A DNA stretch of 64,000 bases from Styela clava (lineage: Eukaryota > Chordata > Ascidiacea > Stolidobranchia > Styelidae), in NCBI RefSeq assembly GCF_964204865.1, contig NC_135250.1, positions 11,098,001 through 11,162,000 on the forward strand. Reading direction: 5' to 3'. The first letter of the stretch is position 1. Every line of letters starts with the position of its first letter. The notes under the pieces are model-generated. The model had not been told where the DNA came from. It did not search any database and saw only the letters and a list, made by a program, of their open reading frames with translations. The translations under genes were made by a program, and so were the position numbers. Below are positions 1-12,559 of the stretch, piece after piece.

Positions 1-99
1 CTATTTAAAGCAGTCAGATTTTACGAGAATCATATATTGTACGAAAAATACTTTCAGATACTATTAATCTTTATTGTACTCTATTTCAAAACTGTTTGT

Positions 100-690
100 T
101 CAGGCAACGCTGAAGAGCCTAATGATTTCTTATCCATCTGTAGATATACACATACCTTGATATATTTGTAGGATTCCAAAACATAACTTTCTCCATATAA
201 GAGTCCGGTTATCGATAGAGAACAAAACATTTTTGTGGGTTTGTTGGTTTTGCACTACCCGGATACGGTACATAAGCTCTTGAAAGGGGGTTATAAATTA
301 CTTGGGATTTATACGTAAATCATTTATTTTCTATTGAATATAGTTTGCCCACTGTATGAAAATGACCGACCGAGTACTCGATCAATCTGTGGCCCTTACT
401 CTACAAAGGATATTTCATATCATAAGAAAAGAAGAAATCATTATGATTATTTTGTGATAACCTAGCGAACTTTATTTCATGCTAGCTGCACAATTTTGTT
501 CATAGTCAATTTCGATTGTCTTCTCATCGATAAGATTTTCAATTTTTATTTTCTGAAGTGTCATTCATTTTAGAAGTGCTTTTTCGGATCATTTTCTGTG
601 TTGCCCGAATAGTGAAAATAAATAAGTGATATAACAAAATATTCATATTTTAAAATGTTCAATAAATTATATCATACACTTTCTTGCAGG
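100..690. repeat. Direct repeat copy 1 (partner about 9,550-10,150)
   Basis: This 0.6-kb stretch recurs in the same orientation at about 9,550-10,150, with small indels and substitutions. Shared landmarks include the run after GTTCAGGCAA, the block CATTTTTGTGGGTTTGTTGG and the stretch around AAATGACCGACCGAGTA. No coding potential is seen in either copy. It sits just outside the left inverted arm and just inside the end of the right one, so it belongs to the same mosaic. Confidence 0.8.
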
Positions 691-2966
691 GAAAACATTG
701 TGCTCCTGAGAGCGAAAATATTATTAACCATTTCAGATTCTCTCAATTTATCGAAATGACTCAGTGACCCTTCAACTTCAGACGGCTTGTCTGCTCATGG
801 TTTCAGCCGCGAATTATTTGTAATTTGCTTTGAGGAAGAGAAAAACAACTAAACGTTGTGAAGCACTGCTCAAGAGTGCAAGACATCCAGTGTCTGTTTG
901 ATATTTGAAATGTGTTGATGTGTAGAAACAAAGTAATTTATATACTTCCCAAATTTTCTTTTATTAGTTTTAGAGATGCACTTCACACACACGTTTCGTG
1001 AAAAAGGATTTATGGAATCCACGTTGATTTAAACTTACTGATGTATTTTTAAAGCATTTGCTTTGGATTGCGTTATGGAAATTTTATCCAAACTTCTAAC
1101 TCGACCCCTTTTAACATCCAATGCATCCGCTGGACAAGCATATGCAATTAAACTACTACAGAGTCATAATTTGGATGACCGAGGTCAATTTCATTCGGTC
1201 ATGCACTTTTCAATTACTTAACTTCGTGGTAGGTTTCTGGCTGTACTAGCAGTGTATGTGGCCGTGAAGTGATAACGATGTGAAATCTGTAGGGGATTCA
1301 ATTCTACTTGTATGTTATAGTTAAACTTTGAACTGTTGATACGCTAAAGAAGGTTGACTTATCAGCCCACACAAAATATATACATGATTGTTGAGACTTC
1401 TATGATCAATTGGTGGCTATATTTATCAAATTCAAATGATAATTTATTATTTTGCAAAAAAAAAAACATTTTTTATTAATTACTGAGAGACTGCTTGACT
1501 GCTAATACCAACTTTTATCTCTCAGGAATTTACAAAATTTATAAATTCACGTTCTTTATTACTTTTCATGTTGTTGTCTTTTAGATAGCACAAAAGAATA
1601 CTAATTATACTGGGACAGAGTATGCATCCTTGGCAATTAATTAACGTACACAAACATTCAGTGTGTAAATTGTTCATTTTGTGGAGTTAATTGTGTGGTT
1701 GATGCGCAATAATTTTTGTTTTTTCAATGTACATTCAATTGAAAAAACAATGATGCAGTGCGTTCACTTACAAACATCTTTTTCGAGCTTCCGATTGTGT
1801 TTCGAACTTGATAAACAATCCAATACGTGCATCGTTTTTATGAATCACTATTTTGATTCAATTTCTCTCAATTTGTATAATCTCGTAGCGCAGTTAAAAT
1901 TTGACTTGACCATGAATGTTATTAGTCACAATTGGTTGACATTCAAGCTAGTCCAATCCACAGATTACAACATTCGATGAAAAGTAGCAGCAAATTACAT
2001 CACATGTATTAATGTGTAGTTCTATTTCTTTCAAAGTAGGGTTAACGACAATTTCTGGATCTCATAGACTTGTACTTGGCTATGTATTATTCAAATATTG
2101 CTTGAATGCATTTAAATACATACTTTCGAAGAGAATTTCATAAGTATGAATAGTGCCTACCTAAATTAATGTTTTAACAAGCTGATCATAATCAAACACT
2201 GAAATTTATCTTCTATAGATAAAATACAGGATATTTACAGGAAGTATCTTATCTTTGTTTATGTAATTTCCCTGTACCATACCGCCTTCAGGTCATCCTT
2301 TAATCCAACAATACCGTAAATATGACAACAGTTAACAAATTAGTCATGACAAGCTTGAGGTTAACGTTAAGCAGATTACATCGACGCACGTCTTGCACTT
2401 TTTTTTTGAGACGGGTGGTCTACGCTGCAATGTCTGTGCAGTCGCGAACAACTGCTTCGTATATTAGGACAAAATACGACGTACTAGGTCGATTAATACG
2501 TATAATAAGTAAATTTTGACTAAATTGTGAAGATGCATAACGTGTGTTTCGATTTATCGGCTTATATATATATGTGAAAGCAAAATGAGTGTTAATAAAA
2601 TTTTATAATTGAAATAAATTTTTAATCTTTTGTTTTCATGCATTTTATACACGAAAACTCTTATGATAATATCTGGACTGCTCCAGAGTGGATAGCATAA
2701 CTCTCTTATTCCAATCAAATCATTGTACAGGGAGGCTTCATTTAATTACAATCTTCACCTCGTAGTTACATCTTCAGAATGTAACAGTAAAACAAAATTA
2801 GAGTTCAAATTTGAGCCAAACAGACTATGAAACAGCTGTATTCATAAACTGGTTTCGTCCTACTCAATGTTGAATATTTTCCCTTCGACTTAAGATGGTG
2901 ACCGTACATTTGTATATCCGCGGGTTCAATCTATATGTGGATGCTAAAACCCACGGGTTAGGGACT

Positions 2967-3145
2967 CAGTGGTGGGATTCAATTTATTTGTTAGCCGGTT
3001 CCATCACAAAAGTCATATTTTTCACCCGGTTCTGTTACAAAAAGTCATTGACAATAACCAGTAATGCTAACCGGTTCACTGAACTCATGAAATTCCGTGA
3101 GACGGTTCTATAGAACCGGGGCGAACCAGCTGAATCCCACCACTG
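2967..3145. mobile_element. 179-bp MITE with CAGTGGTGGGATT ends
   Basis: The element has terminal inverted repeats: it begins CAGTGGTGGGATTCA and ends TGAATCCCACCACTG. The interior carries a further pair of inverted ACCGGTT-containing blocks. A second, diverged copy lies at 51,936-52,103. The flanks GTTAGGGA (left, two bases away) and GTTAGGGT (right) suggest an 8-bp target duplication, imperfectly preserved. The CAGTG end and the 8-bp duplication fit a non-autonomous hAT-type element. Confidence 0.7.
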
Positions 3146-3157
3146 GTTAGGGTTAGT

Positions 3158-4214
3158 ATCACTGAACTGAAAATATATGGAACGATCTTCTCTCTCGTTT
3201 TGCGTTGTCTCGCCGCGGGATCATTTGATCGCCGCCATCTTGTCATTTATGCTTCCAAAGTTTCTTCGTGTTGCCTATGGTTTTGGCCAGTTTTCGTCTA
3301 TTTTACTACCAAGTGCGCCGCATATGGATGTATATGCGACACTTCAAATACAATTGTATTCGAGTTGTATTTTTAGAGCCTGATGTGGATCTCGTTCTTG
3401 AAAAAATTTGGTTGATCAGGCGATTGCACAATAGATATAAGTGGAAACAATTGTTTTTGCCTGGTATCATAAAAATGCAATAACCTCCACGGGGAAGATT
3501 TCACCTAAATCTTCAGTATAGGACGAAGAGAAGTTTAGTTGATACTGCCGTAGTCTGTGTACGGCAGGTTAACCAGGTTGGGGTTAGGCCATAACTTCAT
3601 TCCGACTTTTCTTATTTTGATTCTATTACGAGTTCGGGTACTGTGTATGTTAAGTGAATATACCAAGTGAATATACCCTTCAGTCCCTTTACACAACTTG
3701 ATGTAAAGTAGGCGAACAATATTAGTTACCTCCATATTGGTACACACACTTCTGGAGCGCCCGATAGCCCTTTAGGACATTTATATGTATATCTCGGGTA
3801 GGCCACCACGGCGCCAGGCCGCGCAAAATACTTACGGCGATAAAATATGGCCAAATATAGGCAAATGGGGAATCGATTCCGATAAGCCATCTTGGCTGAT
3901 GTTTCGTGGTCGTTTTTGTTCGCTTTTGACTGATACGTTGGCCATATTATTAATCATGACTTACGCATATTCATATAACTGCCAAAATTAGACCGTATGG
4001 TGGGCTGGGGTATATTAGCGTTTGATATATAATGAGAAACGAGAACATGCGAATATGCAAAAAAACGACGCAAATAATTAATTTCTGTCAAATCCCATAA
4101 GAAATGCATTGCGCGCATCGGAAAAGTTGGAAGCATATCGTCAAAACGAGAGAGGCTTCAAATGATCCCGCGAAAACGAGAGAGAAGCACACTCTATATT
4201 TATATATCTCTGTG
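3158..4214. mobile_element. Inserted element with long imperfect terminal inverted repeats
   Basis: Compared with the uninterrupted MULE derivative at 36,857-37,072, this stretch is extra DNA between GTTAGTAT and GTGTTCAAATATCCG. Its ends are imperfect inverted repeats of roughly 70 bp, both carrying TTCTCTCTCGTTTT followed by CGGGATCATTTGA. TAGTAT is present on both sides and may be the target duplication. Part of the left end recurs inverted at about 51,400-51,533. The interior (3,550-3,780) resembles the MITE at 60,445-60,671, so a third nesting level is likely. No transposase was recognised. Confidence 0.5.
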
Positions 4215-6199
4215 AATAGTATGTGTTCAAATATCCGTAAAACAAAAAAAAATCCCATAGTTGCAATAGTATGCAGGTGAAATTGTCGTGGGTTTAAATG
4301 TAATGGAACCCTTTCATATATTTTTAAATAGACGTTAGCGTGCATTTTTAACCAGTACTTTACCACCATCATTTGGGAATTATTAAGAGTGTGTGGAGAC
4401 ATGCAGTTCCTAATAATCTTCGTTATTGGCGTTGTCGTGATCCAGGGTCACATATAAAATATCCAAATATGATCAAAATTGAGACACATGCTGTTCAAAT
4501 GAAAATTGACCTGGGTTGTATTGCACTTGAAGAGATTATGACGAGGTGTCACATTTTCAGTCCGAAGAATGTTCAAGAGAAGTAGCCAATGTTACTACTT
4601 CTTGAAAGCATTTTTATTGTCTACCTATTTTATTTCACCCTGGATGAGGTCTCGAGAATGGGGGTTGAAGTCAAAATCGACATGGCTCAATGCCAAGATA
4701 TAGTTAATTCTGCCTCTAAACACAACCAATTTTTCAATAGTGATATATTAACTGTAATTTTTTTTTTTTAATTTCGATATATAAATGTAATTAGTCAATT
4801 TGTAAATGGAATGGACAGCTGTTCTAATTGTTATCTAGTTTATTTAAAGTTGATATTAAAAAATATAATTTCTCCTATTATACACAAACGGTAATACAAA
4901 TATGAGCTTCTGATATCGTTTTTGCTCCATACATTCACATGCATGTACCACGCCCCAAATGCATGCTCGTTGCTCGCCCATCAATGGTGGTCTGTTCTCT
5001 GATGTACCTAGTTGAACTCAGTATTGTTATAGCTAATGCGATTTCTGATGATCTATTGACCACTTATGCTTAGAAAGTATAAACAAGCTCATATATTTCA
5101 CATATAAGTAAACGCCTCTTCAGATTTAGTATTTATATTAAAATTTCACTCAAAGGGTCTTACATTTTGTTTACATGGGGAGGGGTATTTGGCACTTAAA
5201 GTGGTTTTATTTTTTTATAGATGAATCTCATCAATAACTTTAATGTTTCAGATACATTGGATTTACACCAACCGATATTCGAGAACGCGTGGACCAGAAT
5301 ATTTACTTGTTTCATTTTTTCAAGATAATAACAATTAAGGTTTATACGATTTATTACAAACTGATTATTATCTGATCCACCGGGATCAATTTCTATCCGT
5401 TCATGCACTTTTAAATCTGTGGTACCGTTACTTATTTATCTTTACTTAAATATCAATTTTTGGAATGAAATACTAGTGTGCTCGAGGTCTGAATACTAAT
5501 TTATGTACATAGCTACGGCGAAATCAGAATGAAGAGTCCAGTATTCATCTACTGAATTTTAAATTGTTAATTTATAATTACAAACAGTTAATTAAAACTA
5601 TATCCTATATATATATATATCGACATATGTCAGAATTGCTGACGAAATAGTGAATCTTTGAGCTATAATAAAATTTCGACTCGTGCAAAAATCGTATTCT
5701 GTAATGAATCAACAGAAAGTCGCCATAGGTGGTATTTTCTTAAAAATATTTCGAAGATTGGAACGTAATGTTGTTATGTCTGTGAGGCAGTTTTACGTTG
5801 GAAAAACATGATATTCTATAAAAACATTTCATTGAATTTTAATTGACGATGTTAATAAATTAGTAAAAGTGGATTTATTTATTAAAAAACACATCCGTTA
5901 TTTCCATGTCGACTTTCAAGTCTGTAACAACACGTAAGGTCAATCTTGTTTTTCGATGAGTGTGTTACATTATTACATCATTATATTTTTTCCACAATTG
6001 AAAGCCTCGAACGATGAGATATGAGAGGTGTTTTCGATGATAATACTAGTTAATTCTGCATTACAATGACTTATAAAAAAGCTATATTTGGCTAAGCACA
6101 TGAGTCGAAAGCTGGTGCTAAATACAATTCTCAGACTACTTCGTGTGTGGTATTGCAGGTCAGACTAGCTCTGACTCCCTATTCAGGTAAATCGAAAAC

Positions 6200-7780
6200 A
6201 AACTTATTAGGTACAAAACTTTAAAAACAATTTGGTTTGTTTATCGATATCCAAATACATTCAGGAAGCAAAAGAATAATACTAAACATGTTTGCCGGTA
6301 GAATCATTGCATCATTGTTATTCTCAAGTGATCAATTAGGCATGGGAATAACATGTGCCATACCTGGTGGCTGTGGAACAGTTGAATAGAACATTGAGTA
6401 CATCACAATTTTGCTCCATGAAACACGGCTTTGTTTCAATGCATACCTACACTTTTGCTCCCGAAAATTTTCACAGCTTAGCATACACTTCATAACATTT
6501 TCATATTCTGTTCCACAAGTGCAGACATTCACTCGTGTAGTTGAAGATTTGACAAGTTTGTCCCATTATCCGATTCATCTGTATTGAGAAAATTGCAAGT
6601 TCTGCTAATCTGCTTTGATGATACGTGGAAACTTTCAATTAAAAACTTGGCCAAAAGAAATTGTAGCCTACGTCAAACCAATTGAAACTATTCAATCTTC
6701 CACGCCCGGGTAACGCGGTTTCACAGCACACTCAATGACGAACATTGGTGTTTATTGTCGACTGACGAAAATTATTGGCAGGAATTGAAAACTATCGGAT
6801 TGCTTTTAGAATGGTATTGCCTTTAATACATCATTTATGAGTATCTACCATGCCATTACTTCAATAACCTACATGTTTTCGATAAAAGCGCCGTACTGTG
6901 GCAGGGCCGACCGAGTGCCGGTACGTTAGCAAACTAATAATAAACAGTGAGTCATCGCCGGTAATTAGCACGAACTACACCTGAGGTGTTCAGTCGTGTA
7001 ATTTTTTTGCAGACATGCCGTCTAGTTACCGGTAGTTGAAACATTTTTCGTTTTGTTTGTATCTATAATACTTGTCTAATCCCTTTGTTTATTGGATGCT
7101 TGTCTTCAGCCGTCATTGCAAATAAGAGGTACACTATGTAATGCTACTTCGCGGCAGTGTTTTTCTTCTAAGACAATTGTTTGTTTTAGTGAGCATAACT
7201 ATTTTAAGACTGAGCATAGTCCTAAATGATGTCTAAATGATGATGTCTTCTAAATTTTTAGATATATTACAACAACAATATGCTATCAGAATGCGAACAA
7301 GTACGTACACTTTTAACCCAAAAAGCTTTTCCTTGTTTTGGTGATTTTTATTGTTTAAACACTTTGTCCATTTTTTATTGCTGTCCCCCACAGGCACCGG
7401 CCACTCGCTGGCATTGTAAGCTTGGCTCAAAAGAGCTTTTTCCTATGATTCAGGAGAAATTCGTGTACGGACGTAACAGACAGGTGTGTGACATAACAAG
7501 GAACAGTGAACAAATATTCGTGAAACATGGTACAGATATTCTAGCGCGGTTTTGGAAAGTATGGCGAGCCACGCTTTGAAAACATAATTTTACAGGTGCG
7601 CTAGAATGAGATTTTAATGCGCAAATGGTCGGTGGCACTGCGCAGTTGCGCACCTTAGAGGGAACCTTGCCTGCTGGTATACAACGAAATGTTTTGATTC
7701 TCATGAAAGTCACCCTTTTGCGCAATCCAGTTCTTATATAAATACATTCTTACATCAAAAAATTTCGAAGCGAGCACTAG
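6200..7780. repeat. Repeat block S, copy 1
   Basis: This block recurs in direct orientation at about 15,830-16,810 (nearly the whole block, with deletions) and in part at 8,880-9,500. Landmarks are ATGTTTGCCGGTAGAATCAT, CATGAAACACGGCTTTGTTT and TGCCGTCTAGTTACCGGTA. Short open frames such as the one starting ATGTTTGCCGG recur with the repeat, but their lengths and C-termini differ from copy to copy, so they are not conserved proteins. Between 7,160 and 7,690 there is sequence private to this copy. Confidence 0.7.
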
Positions 7781-7959
7781 CGAAGTGTTTGAATGAATAT
7801 GTTTGAATATCATAGCACTTAAATCAGTTTATTATCAATTCAATATAGTGATTATACAACAGTGACTTCAATTGTATGAATACTTCTAATGCTGTTTCAA
7901 GCTGAACTTTCGCCTCCGGTAGGCACCGCGTGTGAAAATATGGAACATATACTGTATCT

Positions 7960-9500
7960 TTGGAATTTGGATGATCTAAGCATGCACGTGTTCCAGTATA
8001 ATTATTATTCTTTTGTGCTACAACAACAAAAAAGAACTTGAACATACAAATTTTGTAAAGTCCCGAAAGATGAAAGTTTTTATTAGCAGTCAAGCAGTCT
8101 CTCAGCAGTTATGAGAAGATGTTTTTTTGTAAAATATTTCCAAATTATCATTTTGGTTTGATATCGGTTTTCGCATTTCATAAACTACAGCCACTAATTG
8201 ATCATAGAGATCTTAACAATCATATATATTTTGTGTGGGCTGATAATTCAACCTTCCTTAGCGTATCAACGGTTCAAAGTTTAATAATAACATATAAGTA
8301 AAATCGAATTGTCTACAGATATTACATCGTAATCACTTCAGGGTCACATAAACTGCTAGTACAGCCAGAAACCTACCACGAAGTTAAGTAATTGAAAGGT
8401 GCATGACCGGATAGAAATTGACCCCGACCATCCAAATCATGACTGTGTAGCAGTTTAATAACTTATACATGTTCAGCGAATAACTTGAATGTTAAAAATG
8501 GTCGAGTTCGAAGTTTGGATGAAATTTACGCAATCCAAAGCAAAGGCTATGAAAATACGTCAATAACTTTAAATTAATATGAATCCCATAAATCCTTTTC
8601 CAAGAAACGTATGATGTGTGAAGTGCATCTCTAAAACTAATAAAAGAAAATTTATGAAGTACATAAATTACTTTGTGACTACACATCAACACATTTTGAA
8701 TATCAAACCGACACCGGATGTCTTGATCAGTGTTCCACGACGTGTTGTTTCCTCTTCTTTAACCAAAGCAAAGTAGCCTACAAATAATTTGCGGTTGAAA
8801 CCATGAGCAGACAAGCCGTCTGAAGTTGGAAGAGCATTGAGTCATATTAGTAATCATTTACGTATAAACTGAGAAAATCGGAAATGGTTAAGTACAAAAC
8901 TTCAAAAACAAATTGGATTGTAAATCGATATCAAATACATTCAGGTCGACATGTTTGCCGGTCAAATCATTTTATCATTGTTATTCCCAAGTGATCAATT
9001 AGGCATGGGAATAACATGGGCTGTACCTGGTAGCTGCGGAACAGTTGAAGAGAAGATTGAGTATTTCACAGTTTTGCTCCATGAAACACGGCTTTGTTTC
9101 AATGCATACGTACAATTTTTGTTCCCGAAAATTTTCACAGCATAGCGTACACTTCATAACATTTTCATATTCTGTTCCATAAGTGCAGACGACATTCACT
9201 CGTGTAGTTGAAGATTTGACAAGTTTGTCTCATTATCCAATTCATCTGTATTGAGAAAATTGCAAGTTCTGCTAATCTGCTTTGATGATACTTGAGAACT
9301 TTCAATTGAAAACTTTTTTGACAAATGGAATTGTACGTCAAACCAATTGAAACTTGACTCGTACAAGTGTCCTATTTATTTTTCAATACCCGAAAGGTAA
9401 CGTGGTTTCACAGCACATTCAATGACGAACATTGGTGTTTATTGTCAACTGACGAAAATTATTGGCAGGAATTGAAAACTATCGGATTGCTTTCAGTCGT
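7960..9500. repeat. Repeat block recurring at about 15,050-16,380
   Basis: The order of segments here is the same as at 15,050-16,380 in direct orientation. First comes TATTCTTTTGTGCTA, then a stretch that is the reverse complement of about 740-1,640, then the start of block S (8,880-9,500). No gene was recognised in it. Confidence 0.65.
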
Positions 9501-9549
9501 GTATTGTTTTTGCAGACATGCCGTCTAGTTACCGGTTATTGTAACTACT

Positions 9550-10150
9550 AGTTACTGTTTGTTCAGGCAAAGCTGAAGGGCCTAATGATTTCCTATCCAT
9601 CTGTAGATACACATACTTTGATATATTTGTATGATTCAAAAACATAACTTTTCCATATAAGAGTCCGGTTATCGATGGAGAACAAAACATTTTTGTGGGT
9701 TTGTTGGTTTTGCTCTACCCGGTTACGGTACATAAGCTCTTGAAAGGGGGTTATAAATTACTTGGGATTTATACGTGAATCATTGATTTTCTATTGAATA
9801 TAGTTTGTCCACTGTATGAAAATGACCGACCGAGTACGCGATCAATCTGTGGTCCTTACTCTACAAAAGATATCTCATATATACAAAAAAAAATCATTTT
9901 GTGAACTTTATTTCATGCTAGCTGATTAATTATGTTCATAGTCAATTCCGATTGTCTTCTCATCGATGAAATTTTTTCATTTTCGGAAATTCCATGTGTT
10001 CATTCCGCCCGTACCTGGTGTAAAGTCATACTGTTGATTGCTTTTTCGAATTATTTTCTGTGTTGTCCGAGTATTGAAAATAAATAAGTGATATAACAAA
10101 ATATTCATATTTCAAAATGTTCAATAAATCGTATCAAACACTTTCTTGCA
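9550..10150. repeat. Direct repeat copy 2 (partner 100-690)
   Basis: Same orientation as 100-690, with scattered substitutions and indels. It ends at TTCTTGCAGGGAGCACATTGTGCTTC, where sequence of the right inverted arm begins. Confidence 0.8.
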
Positions 10151-11460
10151 GGGAGCACATTGTGCTTCTTTCGATTTACCTAACTAGAGAGTCAGAGCTA
10201 GTCTGACCTGCAATACCACACACAAAGTAGTCTAAGAATTGTATTTAGCATCAGCTTTTGACTCATTTGTTTAGCCAAATATAGCATTTTCATAAGTCAT
10301 TGTAAATCAGAATTAACTAATATTATCGTCGAAAACATCTCATATCTTATTGTTCGAGGTTTTCCATTGTAGGAAAAATATAATGATGTAATAATCTAAC
10401 ACACTCATCGAAAAACAAAGTTGACCTTACGTGTTATTACAGACTTGAAAGTCGACATGTAAATAACGGATGTGTTTTTTAATAAATAAATCTACTTCTG
10501 TTAATCTGCTAAAACGTCAAGTAAAACTAAAAATGAAACGTTTCTATAGAATATCATGTTCATGTTAAACTAGCTCATAGCCGTACCAACGTTCAAATCT
10601 TTGAATTTTTTTTTAAATACCACCTATAGCGACTGTTGATTCACTTCAACTGAACGATTACAGAATGCTAGTATTTCATTGCAGAGACCACTATTAGGAT
10701 AAAGATAAATAAGTAATAGTAGCACAGATTTAAAAGTGCATGAACGGATAAAAATTGACCCCGGCGGATAAAATAAAAATCACTTTGTGATAAATCGTAA
10801 ACCTTCAGTAGATTTTTTAAATATGTTGAAGAAGGTAAGTTTTCTTACCCACGCGTTTTCGAATATTTCTCTAGGTCAGTGTAAATTCTAATATATTAGG
10901 AAATGCTTAATATATTGATGCAAATTCATCTATACATGGATGAAACTACTTCAAGTTTTAAATACCCATCTTCCCGCGTAAATAAAATTTAAGACCTTTA
11001 AGTGAAACTTTAAAATAAATACGAAATCTGAAGTGGTCAATAGATCATCAGAAATCACATCAGCTATAACAATACTGAGTTCAACTAGGTCTATCAGAGA
11101 ACAGACCACCATTGATGGATGAGCATGCACTTGAGGCGTGGTGCGTGTACTGTATGTGAATGTATGGAGCATAAACGCTGTCGGTTCTGGTTTATATCCA
11201 CATTGTACGAAATAAAAGTCAAAAACATAAGTAGTACCATTGGCTACTTCTCTCAACACTCTTCGTAGTGTAAATGTGACACCCGGTCAAATCTATTCAA
11301 TGGCAATACAACCAGACCAATTTTCATTCAGTTACATTTGAACAGCATGTGTCTTAAACGTCAATTTTGATCATATCTGGATATTTGAGATGTGCGCGTG
11401 GATTACAACACCACCTATAACAAGTATAGTTGCGAACTGCATGTCACCCCACATTCCTAA

Positions 11461-11850
11461 TCGGACACGTTAGTGGACATAACGATCGTTTCAATAATGA
11501 GTTGTTGTTGTTATTTGACACTTTTTGGACACCTAGTGGAAAACCTAAAAAGTCGCTTTTCTCTTTGAAGACTGGACCAATTGCTCTGAAATTTTGTGGT
11601 TGAAGATCAAAATTATCTTCAGAAGGGTATTACTTTCATTTATTTCAAACATTCCTGATAGCATTGTGGGATTTTTTTTTTTTTTTTTTTGACACGTAAT
11701 GGATTTGTTTTTCTTGTTGTTTTTTTGATCACGTGCTCATCGAACGTCGGTGGTGTGTAACGAAATTCTTGCTAATGGGGAGTGGCGAACAGCGCCGTAG
11801 GTACCGGTAGCGTCAAAGGTAAGGACTGCTTCGCTTAGATTAACGTGTCC
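11461..11850. mobile_element. Candidate MITE-like insertion private to the right arm
   Basis: The stretch is absent from the corresponding place in the left arm (near 4,375-4,400). It is bounded by ATCGGACACGTTAGTGGACA on the left and TTAACGTGTCCATTA on the right, which are roughly inverted. It contains a poly-T run at about 11,671-11,690. No target duplication was recognised, so the call stays tentative. Confidence 0.35.
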
Positions 11851-12559
11851 ATTATTTGAACATTGCTCTCTTATATTTCCCAAATGATGGTGGTAAACAA
11901 CTGGTTGAAAATGCACGCTAACATAAAGTGCATGACCGAATAAAGATTGGTCCCTGCAAAGCGATTGATAGATTTGTGATAAATAATAAACCCTAAGTAG
12001 CCTACCACCGTTACCATTAGATTGGAATAGTTTATTCAATTGGGTAAATTCCACATCACATAGCATGGACAACTACTTTACTCCTGATATAAATTTTGTG
12101 TATCGGATACTAGTTCTATATTAAGTCGAAGGGCAAACATTCAACATTGAGCAGGACGAAGCCAGATTTATGAATACAGCTGTTTCATAGTCCGTTTGGC
12201 TCAAAGTTGAACTCTAAATTTATTTTACTCTTACATTCTGCTAATGAAACTACGAAGAGAAGATTGTAGATAAATAAAGCCTCCCTGTACAATGATTTGA
12301 ATGGAATAAGAGAGTTTATGCTATCTACTCTGAAGCAGTCCATATATTATCTGAAATTATAGGAGTTTTAGTGTATAAAAAGGTATAAAAACAAAAGATT
12401 AAAAATTTATTTAATTTCAATCATAAAATTTTATCAATACTCATTTTGCTTTCACATATATACAAGCCGATATATCGAAACACACGTTATGCATCTTCAC
12501 AATTTAGTCGTATTTACTTGTGTATTAATCGACCTAGTACGTCGTATTTTGTCCTAATA

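Larger units (their letters stand above)
2897..4310. mobile_element. MULE-related fragment with nested insertions
   Basis: The fragment opens with GGTGACCGTACATTTG, the end sequence of the MULE family described at 37,883-41,872. It continues with the same subterminal text: CGCGGGTTCAATCTATATG, the ATGCTAAAACCCACGGG variant, and later TTCAAATATCCGTAAAAC and GCAATAGTATGCAGGTG. An uninterrupted version of this short derivative lies at 36,857-37,072, which shows that the intervening DNA here (2,967-3,145 and about 3,158-4,214) was inserted later. No transposase is present. Confidence 0.65.
740..6190 (+). repeat. Left arm of a large imperfect inverted repeat
   Basis: Most of this segment reappears as its reverse complement at about 10,150-15,830. 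Matches seen by eye include 740-1,080 with 15,740-15,830, 1,660-2,060 with 14,630-14,990, 2,060-2,500 with 14,190-14,640, 2,520-2,880 with 12,130-12,530, 4,440-4,580 with 11,290-11,400, 4,930-5,090 with 11,020-11,180, and 5,400-6,190 with 10,150-10,760. The arms differ by private insertions: a MULE-like element and nested elements here, a hAT-like element in the other arm. No protein family was recognised in its short reading frames. Boundaries are approximate. Confidence 0.8.

Noticed and set aside
11737..12072. 111-codon minus-strand frame in the right arm
   Set aside because: The stretch is partly absent from the left arm and shows no family motif; length alone is not enough in this repeat mosaic.
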